From Anaerolineae bacterium (GTDB lineage Bacteria; Chloroflexota; Anaerolineae; Aggregatilineales; Phototrophicaceae): a DNA stretch of 38,127 nt. Shown in pieces: positions 1 to 7,426 of the stretch (the first letter of the stretch is position 1; every line of letters starts with the position of its first letter). The translations under genes were made by a program, and so were the position numbers. The stretch lies in the NCBI GenBank assembly GCA_022826865.1, contig JAJDUC010000023.1:1-38127 (forward strand), given 5' to 3'. A model generated the notes under the pieces. The model was given only the letters and a program-made list of their open reading frames with translations. It ran no database searches and had not been told where the DNA came from.

Positions 1-28
1 GACAATTTCGCCTCACATTTCGTAATCT

Positions 29-100
29 GTAGGGGCGTTTCGCTGAAACGCCCGCAATTTGCAGGCCATTTTCAACGGGCGTCTCACGAGACGCCCCTAC
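29..100. repeat. GTAGGGGCG-ended inverted-repeat element, copy A
   Basis: This 72-base element is bounded by the perfect 10-base inverted ends GTAGGGGCGT (29-38) and ACGCCCCTAC (91-100). Inside are two hairpins: 33-41 pairs with 45-53 (9 bp, 3-base loop), and 77-85 pairs with 88-96 (9 bp). The spacer carries the words AATTTGCAGGCC and ATTTTCAAC, which recur in reverse orientation near 37757-37788. It has no coding capacity. It lies just downstream of the last gene of the minus-strand glycosyltransferase cluster. It resembles a small non-autonomous (MITE-like or REP-like) repeat; no mobilising enzyme is visible here. Confidence 0.75.
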
Positions 101-228
101 ATTTGCACATTTTTCGTGGCGAACGGCTCATTGTGATTTTGTTGCGATTACCCTGGCTGCGAGCACGCCCCGGCCTCCGTTATGCTGCATTTCCGGCGCG
201 TATCGGGTCTGTCTTTCTGCTCGCCGCC

Positions 229-3200
229 TCAACCGCCTTGCTCGCGCGGGAAGGGCGGGAATTTCAATATAGCGCCTTGGCTCGAGTCCGACACATATAC
301 AAAGCCCTCTTGGTCGACGGCAACGCCGCCAATATCTTCAAACTGGCCTTGTGAAGCCAAGGCGCCCTCTTCGCCGAAAGAGCCGATGCAATTCCCCGCG
401 CCATCATGAACCAGAACGCGGCGGCCGTCAGGGTCGCTGACATAGAGCATATCTCTCGCTTCGTCGAGGGCTAGATAAGGACGGTTGAAAGTATCGTTGT
501 ACCAGCCGCGCACGCGGAAATCCATCATGTGAACGCCGCTGATATCGAATACGGCGATGCGCCGATTCCAGGTATCGGCGACGAAGAGCCTGCCGTCGGA
601 ATGAAGGGCTAAGCCGCTGGGCTCGTTCAACTCCCCGGGTCCGCTGCCGCCGCTGCCGATGTCCTGCAGATGCACCGCCTCCAAGCCTTCCAGCGCGTAA
701 ACGCGAATGCGTTTATTGCCCGTGTCCGCAATGTAGATGCGTTCGGAAGAATCGATAACGACAGCGCGTGGTCCCCAAAAGCCGTGGGACGGATCCGACG
801 GCGCATCGAAGCCGTATTCTGCGGCGGCGCCCCAGGTCATCCGCATGCTGTCATCCTGCGAAACACGCTGTATGCGGTAATTCCAGGTGTCGACCACCAA
901 AAGATCCGCATTGGGCAGTATCGCCAGGCTGTTAGGCCGGTTAAATGAAGACGAGCCCGAATCCCCATAACTGCGAAGATACTGGCCTTCGCTCGTGAAT
1001 GCCTGAATCAGATGGGCCCGTTCATCAGCGACGTAGACGACGCCGGCGGACACCGTAAGCGCCAGCGGATTCTGCAGCGGCGCGGCGCTGGTGTCAAATA
1101 GCGTTAACGGGCTGACCGAGCGCCAGTTGGCAGCGCATTGGTTGATTTCCGTCGGGATATTGCTGGGGACTTCGCCATCGCCGACGCCGTATTCCCAAAT
1201 CTTGGCGGCGAAGTCTTTGCGGATGTATACATGCATACGGTCAGACACTGGCCAGTTTGTGAGTGAAAAGTCCTTGCCGGTCGCTGCGCCGTAGCGGTCA
1301 TAATCGCGCGACCACCAGATGTCAAAGAGTCCTTGGCGCAGGGCATTGGCTTCCTGGTTTCCGGCTGAGAAATCCAGGACGTTTAATATGCGCTGCGGCG
1401 TCAAACCAAAGTATTCCTGCATCGGCCACCACATGCGAATGTGATCGCGCCGCAAGTATCGGTCTTCCAGAATCGGCTCCACGTCCCCCCGGTGGCCGGC
1501 CCCAACCACGACAAATATGGCGTCTTCGGTATTCTGAACGGTCGGGTTCTCGCCCACAAATACGGCGTCATTGAAGTCGCGGAAGTACCAACTGTAGGGC
1601 CAGGACACCTCGTTGTCGTAGGCGAATTTTAGATCTCTGCCGTCCGTCAATCTCAGGCTCATCTCTTCGATATCTTCGAGCACCCATTTTACCGACGGCG
1701 CGGCGTGGGCATACACCAGCAGCTCGGTGGGCAGGTCGTAATTGATGAAGGACGCCATCCAGGCCGCGCGGGCGGTCGCCAGGCAGAGCAATCCTAGAAG
1801 CGTAGCCGCGCAGAGGCGGCGGATGTGCATCCAACTGGTCGAACGCGCCAGGCGCAGGAAAACATAAGCGAGGCCCAGAGCGATCAAAAGCGACGCCATC
1901 CATTCGTAGGTTCGCTCAAGTTGGGTCTTGGACAAACCCTGGAAAGGCGGGTCTCCAATGAGCCAGGCGCCCAGCGCTTGCGCCAGGCAGACAAGAAAGA
2001 CAGGCATCGCCAGAAGAGCGATCCAGCCATGCGACCGCAACTTGGCCTGGTCAATGCGCGAGATGACGCCGCCGAAGTACCAGGCGCTGATGAAGATCAG
2101 CGGTGTCGTCAGGTGCGTGCCCAGCCAGGGCATCTTTTCGCCGGCGAGCGAGTAGCCAACCAGGTTCAGAATCGCCCACCAGGCAAGCAGCAGGACGAAA
2201 GGCAATTGGGATAGTACAGCGTCGTCCTGCTCGCGCATCGGCTCGCCGCCGGGGTTGGGCAGCGCCAATGCTGCCGCGCCGGCGCTACTGTCATTGTCGG
2301 TTTCGAGGTTCTTTTCATTCTGAACTTCATTCTGAACTTCGGGCTGGCCTTCGTGTTCGGTCTCGAGCGCAAGCATTCGGCGGCGTCGTCTTTTCCAGTA
2401 GCCGGTAACGCCGGCGAACATCGCGCTGACGCTGCCGATGATGGGCAAGAATTCGTAAGTCGGCATGATGATCAGCAAGTAATAATACTGCGGCTGACTG
2501 CCGCGGCGCACGCCTTGCTGCTCCAGCCAATAGCCGAGGCTGTAGATCATGCCTGTGCCAAGGCCGGCGATATTTGTGAAAACCGAGGTGAAAAAGAAGG
2601 CGAATATCACATGGAATATGGCGGCGGAGATCAGCCAGCGCCTCCAATTCCAGCTTAAGCCGATTACGACTGATATTATGAACAGTGGCGCAAAGACGGC
2701 GGCGCCGACCAGGAACTGGCCAACTTGCTCGGCGGCGCCCAGATTGGGCAAACCTGCGATCAAGCTGTAGAGGCCTTCCGGCATTGCTTCGCCCAGGGCT
2801 GCAAAGTCGGCGCTGGCGCCGCCCATCATGCGCATGAACAAGGCGGTCGTCCAAGGCAGCGCCAGGGTCAGGATCAGCACGAGAAAATCCACTTCTGGAA
2901 AGTCATAGAGCTGCCGCCACAAACCACGCGCGTCATGCGCCAGGCCTGATGGCTCTTCGCTGGACTTCTGCAATTTCCTCCCATCCCGTATCAAGTATGT
3001 CGAGATGGCCAGGGTGAGGAGCCATAGCGCCAGGGCCGGCGCCCAACGAATAGCCGGGCCGGCCGACGCGGCGTCGACTGCATCGTCAGGCAGCGCTGGT
3101 TCGGCGGTTTCGGCCGGTCTGGGGAAGTGCGACAATTCTTCGATGAACAGGAGGCCGCCGGCGGTGATCAGCGCGATCAAGAATATCAAGAGCAGTTCGC

Positions 3201-4125
3201 GCCGGGGAATCCGCCCGAGGCGGTCGCGGAAGGCGTATATTGCCGTCGACAAGAGCACGAAGGCGCCGCTCAAGATTGACAGCGCCATCCAACTGACCCA
3301 ACTGGAGCGCTGCAAGTCGGACAAGTTCGCCCAAGGTGTGCCGCGCCCGGACAAAATTTCCGCCGGAATGATGTCCACAACGATGTACATGCCCAAGGTC
3401 ATCATGCCACCGAGCAAGATGCCGAGAATCAGCGTATTGAATATGAATTTGCCGCGCAAATCGAAGCGCTGCTGCGCCAGCCGGACCAGGAAATAGATGA
3501 GCAGGAAGCTGCCGAATATCGCGATGTAAATGAAGGCCGTCTCTTTGGAACCGAGATTCAAAATCATCGCCGCGGCAAAGAGGTAGAGCCAATAACCGCG
3601 GCGGCGGCTGCGTCCCGGTCCCCGCATATACATCAAGATGCAATGGACCATGATCATGGCGAAGAAGATCGATGGAATGTCGTGACGAATATAACGGCTG
3701 TAATATAGCAACAGCGGCGAGATCAATATCATCGTTGAGGCGAGCATGGCGCCCCAGCGGCCCAGCCAGCGGCGCCAGAGCAGCGGAAACATCACCATCA
3801 GAACGCCGAGCAGGGCGGTGTATATGCGGCCGGAGAAATCGTCATCTCCGAACAGGTGAAATGAAAAGGCGGTGGCATGGAAGAGCACGGGACCGTGCAT
3901 CAGCGGCGTATGCTGGAAGTTGCCCTCGTTGTACAGATTATAAGCAAAGCGCGTGTGCAGGCTCTCGTCATGGCTCATCACGCGATCGCCAAGCATGTGG
4001 AAACGCGAAAACAGCGCCAGGACCAGAATGACTATATAGACGGCCAATTCCCGATTCAGGGTCAGCCGCCGAGACAGTATGTGGCTCAGAGCGTTATCTT
4101 CCTGTTGATTTGGCGTGGTGATCAT
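229..4125 (-). CDS. TIGR03663-type (Agl23-like) GT-C membrane protein with C-terminal NHL propeller
   Basis: The first ~990 residues form a polytopic membrane protein of the TIGR03663 family (archaeal Agl23-associated, PMT/ArnT-like GT-C fold). After the first membrane segment comes the acidic motif MSHDESLH (H52, D53, E54), followed by HTPLMHGPVLFH, both typical of the family. GT-C enzymes usually transfer a sugar from a polyprenyl-phosphate donor on the outer membrane face; donor and acceptor here are unknown. A polar acidic loop sits near residues 590-640 and contains a duplicated four-residue unit encoded by a 12-bp tandem repeat. Residues ~1019-1290 hold six NHL-type blades with recurring VADTWN(Y/R)RI signatures, probably an exoplasmic beta-propeller. 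It is the last gene of the minus-strand run, 46 bases after the anti-sigma gene. ATG at 4125 has no strong Shine-Dalgarno. The family is confident; the exact reaction is not. Confidence 0.85.
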   Translation of the reverse strand: MITTPNQQEDNALSHILSRRLTLNRELAVYIVILVLALFSRFHMLGDRVMSHDESLHTRFAYNLYNEGNFQHTPLMHGPVLFHATAFSFHLFGDDDFSGRIYTALLGVLMVMFPLLWRRWLGRWGAMLASTMILISPLLLYYSRYIRHDIPSIFFAMIMVHCILMYMRGPGRSRRRGYWLYLFAAAMILNLGSKETAFIYIAIFGSFLLIYFLVRLAQQRFDLRGKFIFNTLILGILLGGMMTLGMYIVVDIIPAEILSGRGTPWANLSDLQRSSWVSWMALSILSGAFVLLSTAIYAFRDRLGRIPRRELLLIFLIALITAGGLLFIEELSHFPRPAETAEPALPDDAVDAASAGPAIRWAPALALWLLTLAISTYLIRDGRKLQKSSEEPSGLAHDARGLWRQLYDFPEVDFLVLILTLALPWTTALFMRMMGGASADFAALGEAMPEGLYSLIAGLPNLGAAEQVGQFLVGAAVFAPLFIISVVIGLSWNWRRWLISAAIFHVIFAFFFTSVFTNIAGLGTGMIYSLGYWLEQQGVRRGSQPQYYYLLIIMPTYEFLPIIGSVSAMFAGVTGYWKRRRRRMLALETEHEGQPEVQNEVQNEKNLETDNDSSAGAAALALPNPGGEPMREQDDAVLSQLPFVLLLAWWAILNLVGYSLAGEKMPWLGTHLTTPLIFISAWYFGGVISRIDQAKLRSHGWIALLAMPVFLVCLAQALGAWLIGDPPFQGLSKTQLERTYEWMASLLIALGLAYVFLRLARSTSWMHIRRLCAATLLGLLCLATARAAWMASFINYDLPTELLVYAHAAPSVKWVLEDIEEMSLRLTDGRDLKFAYDNEVSWPYSWYFRDFNDAVFVGENPTVQNTEDAIFVVVGAGHRGDVEPILEDRYLRRDHIRMWWPMQEYFGLTPQRILNVLDFSAGNQEANALRQGLFDIWWSRDYDRYGAATGKDFSLTNWPVSDRMHVYIRKDFAAKIWEYGVGDGEVPSNIPTEINQCAANWRSVSPLTLFDTSAAPLQNPLALTVSAGVVYVADERAHLIQAFTSEGQYLRSYGDSGSSSFNRPNSLAILPNADLLVVDTWNYRIQRVSQDDSMRMTWGAAAEYGFDAPSDPSHGFWGPRAVVIDSSERIYIADTGNKRIRVYALEGLEAVHLQDIGSGGSGPGELNEPSGLALHSDGRLFVADTWNRRIAVFDISGVHMMDFRVRGWYNDTFNRPYLALDEARDMLYVSDPDGRRVLVHDGAGNCIGSFGEEGALASQGQFEDIGGVAVDQEGFVYVSDSSQGAILKFPPFPREQGG
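2316..2339. repeat. 12-bp perfect tandem repeat inside a coding region
   Basis: CATTCTGAACTT occurs twice in tandem (2316-2327 and 2328-2339). Because the period is 12 it keeps the frame and encodes a duplicated four-residue unit in a hydrophilic loop of the TIGR03663-type protein. It probably varies in copy number without harm. Confidence 0.85.
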
Positions 4126-4171
4126 GGCTAATCAGGCCGCGACGAGCAGAGGCGAACGCGTAGCAATACCA

Positions 4172-4702
4172 TCAAATGCCCGGTGACGGCGTATTCTGCA
4201 ACTGAGGCCCGGTCCTGCGCGAGCTCGCCTGGGAAGTGGAAATGACAAATTGCCGATCCGCGTTTTCTCTTGACAGCTCGCCGAACACCAGCGGGGACCG
4301 CGGCGCGGCTGGCACATCAGCGGCAACGATCGAGGCATGGTAGCCGACCATCAAGGGAAGCAGCAGCGCAATGGCGATCGCGGTGATCAGCAGACCATAG
4401 TTGAACTGCATGCTGGTTCGCAAGCCGAAGTCTCGGAACCAGGCGCGGCGGCTGCTCGGCGCTTGAAGATCGCGCTCTACCGCCCCCCAAAGTTTTTCCA
4501 GGCGCTGGGCGTCGGGGCGGCCGAAACTCGGCAGGCTTCGCTCCAACTGTTGGGCGAAATCGCGCTGTCGCCTGTATTCGCGATAACAATCTTCGCACTC
4601 TTCAATGTATCGGGCGACGCGCCGCCGGGCGGAATCCGAAAGGTCGCCGCTGACATAGCGCAGCATCTGGACTTTGCAATAGCGGTACTTGAACTTGATC
4701 AT
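4172..4702 (-). CDS. Putative zinc-finger-like anti-sigma factor, single membrane segment
   Basis: This 176-residue protein has an N-terminal zf-HC2-like module, one hydrophobic helix at ~102-120 and a short C-terminal tail that should lie outside the membrane. This is the usual plan of membrane-anchored anti-sigma factors that hold an ECF sigma factor inactive. The anti-sigma zinc motif is normally Hx3Cx2C with an upstream Cys or His. Here C9, C36 and C39 are present but the motif His is Tyr (Y32), so zinc binding may be altered or lost. It starts 28 bases after the ECF sigma gene ends and is surely co-transcribed with it. The C-terminal tail, about 55 residues, has no recognisable sensor domain. 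The role rests on architecture and neighbourhood rather than a full motif. Confidence 0.8.
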   Translation of the reverse strand: MIKFKYRYCKVQMLRYVSGDLSDSARRRVARYIEECEDCYREYRRQRDFAQQLERSLPSFGRPDAQRLEKLWGAVERDLQAPSSRRAWFRDFGLRTSMQFNYGLLITAIAIALLLPLMVGYHASIVAADVPAAPRSPLVFGELSRENADRQFVISTSQASSRRTGPQLQNTPSPGI

Positions 4703-4730
4703 CTCGCCGCGCGCAACCCCAGCCGAAGGT

Positions 4731-5336
4731 CTAATGCACCCTCAGCAACTCTTCAAGCAAGCCCATTCCAACTGGCTGCAAGGACTTCCTCAACCGCTGA
4801 TGTCCCAGACGCACACGGCTTTCGGCCGTCTTTTGCGGGCAGCCCATAACTTCCGAAATCTCGCGATAAGTCATGCCCTGCCCGTAGCGCAAGACGATGG
4901 CCTCGCGCAATCCGGGCGACAGATCCTGCAATGCCTGCGCAATCGATTCATTCGCGTCGCGACGGATGGCAGCCGCCTCGGGCGCTTCCGAAAGCGGCGC
5001 TTTCAGCTGCATGCCCAGCCATTGTGTAATGTCGACGGTCAGGAAGCGTTTGCGGCGGTAGGTGTTGCGGCAGCGACTGACCGCAATGGTATAAAGCCAG
5101 GTCTTCAACGATGCCTTGCGCGAATCAAAGCGGTGCAGATTCTTGAACGCATAAATGAATGATTCCTGCAAAATATCTTCCGCGTCTTGCTCATTCATGA
5201 GCAGGCTGTAACAAAGCCGATACAAACTCGCGGCGAATCGGTCATAGAGCAGGGCGTAGCTGTGCTGGTCGCCATCAAGGGCGCGCCCGATGATCGCATC
5301 GATTTCCGCTTTGCCGTTTGCCCGATTATCCGTCAT
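4731..5336 (-). CDS. ECF-type RNA polymerase sigma factor (sigma-70 family)
   Basis: This 201-residue protein has the two conserved ECF sigma domains and nothing else. Region 2 (~25-95) includes DAEDILQESFIYAFKNL and KASLKTWLYTIAVSRCRN, which bind core polymerase and the -10 element. Region 4 (~135-187) includes LREAIVLRYGQGMTYREIS and the recognition helix PQKTAESRVRLGHQRLRK, which reads the -35 element. It should redirect RNA polymerase to a small regulon, often one dealing with envelope stress. The gene lies inside the glycosyltransferase cluster, 66 bases after the 659-aa membrane protein gene and directly before its putative anti-sigma factor. ATG at 5336 follows a GGGCGG-like Shine-Dalgarno. 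The assignment is firm; the regulon is unknown, although the cluster itself is a natural candidate. Confidence 0.95.
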   Translation of the reverse strand: MTDNRANGKAEIDAIIGRALDGDQHSYALLYDRFAASLYRLCYSLLMNEQDAEDILQESFIYAFKNLHRFDSRKASLKTWLYTIAVSRCRNTYRRKRFLTVDITQWLGMQLKAPLSEAPEAAAIRRDANESIAQALQDLSPGLREAIVLRYGQGMTYREISEVMGCPQKTAESRVRLGHQRLRKSLQPVGMGLLEELLRVH

Positions 5337-5375
5337 ACTTCCGCCCTTTAAGCATTAGCCGGCTGGACACTTCTT

Positions 5376-5381
5376 ATTGTA
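5376..5381 (-). promoter_or_regulatory. Possible -10 element upstream of the sigma factor gene
   Basis: On the minus strand TACAAT lies 40 bases before the sigma factor start, inside the 66-base gap after the preceding gene. No good -35 hexamer is found at 17-18 bases. If real it would let sigma/anti-sigma be transcribed independently of the upstream membrane protein genes. Confidence 0.25.
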
Positions 5382-5402
5382 CACCTTCTTGTGCCTTCAT
5401 CC

Positions 5403-7379
5403 TCACTTATCCGCTCGCAGCGGGGCTGGAATGCCATCATACACATCCTGACGCAGCCAGAGTATGGCCGCTTCTTCGCGCAAGGCGCCATCTCTTAGCC
5501 GCGACTGTGTCCACCAGGCCGGGATATCCCAAAGCGTCAGTTGCGCGATTGACCACTTGCGCCGCAGGACGAAGCGTTGGCCGACGTAGTTGCCGGCCGG
5601 CGCCGCCGACATGTCGTCCTGGTCCGCCATGATGACGATCGGCGCGCCAGCCGCCAAATCCGCGCTGGGCAAGAAACGGGCATTGGGAAAGTCTCGCAAT
5701 AGCCAGGCGACGAGGCCATCTTGAACGATGATGCCTTCATCGTCGGTTACAATGTTCAGATCGAGAAGTGGAAAGCCCTCGCTTGCGCGATCGGCGAGCT
5801 CGAAGAGCGTCTCCCGCAATAGATAGGCGTCATCGGCGGCGGCGCTCTGCCGCCACAAGCCATTGGGCGACGCCGCGTCCGCAACTGCGATCTGCCAGGC
5901 GCCTCCCAGGCCGGAAAACAGCAATAGCCACATGAATCCCAGGCCGATGCCCTGCAAGCAGGTGCCCAATCCCCAGAAATTCGCTACCATTGCGAAGACG
6001 ATCAGCGTGATGATCGCTGTGATCATCAGCAATCCCAGCCCCTGCAGCAGCCGCAGATAGGTTGGCTCGGTCAATTTTGAAAGAGCCTCGGCCCAGTCGA
6101 CTGTGGGCGGCAAATTAAGCATCAAGCGAGCGACCTGCATGTATTGCACGGAAAGGATGAGCAGACAGAGTAAAATGCCGGCCGAAATCGCCCATTTTGC
6201 CCACCAGAATCGCGTCGTATAAAGTTCGCTTCTCTGCCCGCCCTCATCAGCGTCCTCGGCCGGCGCCCAGAGGACGACGACGCGCCGATTAACCATGAGC
6301 TGCGTGATGCCATAACTGGCCAGAAGCGTGAGCGGCGCTACCACCCACATGGCGTCCGCCGGCCCGGCGCCGGGATAGAGCAGCAGGCTGACGGCGCCGA
6401 CGGCTGCCCAGGCGGCAGCAAAACGATCGACATAAGTGACATCGCCTTTCTTCCACAGCAGCCAGGCGCCGCCACAAGCGAAAATGATGAGCAAGGGCTC
6501 ATAGGCCGCGAGGGCGGCTAAACCGAGGGGCGCGCCATCATAGGAAAAACTCCGCCCAACGCCGGCAATTGCCGTCTCAATAAGTTGGCTCACCGTACTG
6601 AGGCCGGCGCGATTGAGCATGAAAAAGGTCGCGGTCGGCAATATAACCAGGAGTGGAATGAGCAGCGCATGCGCGAAGGGAAAATCGCCCAGGCGTTTAA
6701 CCGCCAGCTGCAGGATGTCGTCGCCGGTCAGTTCAAGTCTCTGCGGCGCGCTCATCGCAGTACGCCAAACCGCCAGCCAGCCCGACAGCATCATTACGAT
6801 CAGGAGCGGGATACCGGATGGGCTCGACAGGCCGACCATGAACGTTACCGGGACAATCGCCCACAAGGCGTCGCGTGGCTGCTGTGAATACCAGTAGCGG
6901 CGGATCATCCAGACCGAGAGGAGCGCGAACAGAATCATGAAGGCGGCGCCGTCGACGCTGCGGGAGCTGGCGATGGGCAGGGTCAGCAATGCCAAGAGCG
7001 TCGACCAGACAAAAGTCCGCGTCCTCCCCAATACGCCGCGGAACAACAGCGGCGCGAACACGGTCGCAAGCCCGGCCAGCGCCGGGCCGATGCGCGCAGT
7101 GAACTCGCTAGCGCCGAGCAGCGAATACGCCAGCAACTGCGTATTATAGGTTAGCGGGCTGCTCGAAACATCGAAAGAGCCGGGCGCGTCATCTTCGACT
7201 GTATGCCAGGCCTGCAGCGATAGCTGCGCCTCGCGGTCAGTCATGTTGACTGCGTCCAGTTCCGCCAGGCGCAAGCAGAAAGCAAGCAAAGCCAGAGCGA
7301 TATACGCCAGCGCTTCGAGGGAGACGCCGCGCTCCGCCGCTTCTTCGGTCTGCGTTGCCGCCATGTCAGCTTCCGCCAT
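5403..7379 (-). CDS. GT-C-like polytopic membrane protein (possible polyprenyl-phosphate-dependent glycosyltransferase)
   Basis: This 658-residue protein has many membrane segments and a soluble C-terminal domain of ~150 residues. After the first membrane segment is MTDREAQLSLQAW (D48, E50), matching the position and spacing of the catalytic acidic motif of GT-C/GT39-like enzymes and resembling the SHDESLH motif of the 1298-aa neighbour. PLTYNTQLLAYSLLGASEF then follows, a pattern common in PMT-like proteins. It likely acts in the same glycan pathway as its neighbours. ATG at 7379 is preferred over the TTG just upstream. The gene begins 47 bases after the 900-aa DUF2298 gene. The fold class is reasonably supported; donor, acceptor and activity are unknown. 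Confidence 0.75.
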   Translation of the reverse strand: MAEADMAATQTEEAAERGVSLEALAYIALALLAFCLRLAELDAVNMTDREAQLSLQAWHTVEDDAPGSFDVSSSPLTYNTQLLAYSLLGASEFTARIGPALAGLATVFAPLLFRGVLGRTRTFVWSTLLALLTLPIASSRSVDGAAFMILFALLSVWMIRRYWYSQQPRDALWAIVPVTFMVGLSSPSGIPLLIVMMLSGWLAVWRTAMSAPQRLELTGDDILQLAVKRLGDFPFAHALLIPLLVILPTATFFMLNRAGLSTVSQLIETAIAGVGRSFSYDGAPLGLAALAAYEPLLIIFACGGAWLLWKKGDVTYVDRFAAAWAAVGAVSLLLYPGAGPADAMWVVAPLTLLASYGITQLMVNRRVVVLWAPAEDADEGGQRSELYTTRFWWAKWAISAGILLCLLILSVQYMQVARLMLNLPPTVDWAEALSKLTEPTYLRLLQGLGLLMITAIITLIVFAMVANFWGLGTCLQGIGLGFMWLLLFSGLGGAWQIAVADAASPNGLWRQSAAADDAYLLRETLFELADRASEGFPLLDLNIVTDDEGIIVQDGLVAWLLRDFPNARFLPSADLAAGAPIVIMADQDDMSAAPAGNYVGQRFVLRRKWSIAQLTLWDIPAWWTQSRLRDGALREEAAILWLRQDVYDGIPAPLRADK

Positions 7380-7426
7380 CAATTGAGACTATACTCCCTG
7401 GCTGTCAGCCGAGATGCCCCCCATTT

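Noticed and set aside
103..354. Plus-strand frame of 83 codons at the left end
   Set aside because: It overlaps the 3' end of the NHL-propeller coding region and has no domain or ribosome site.
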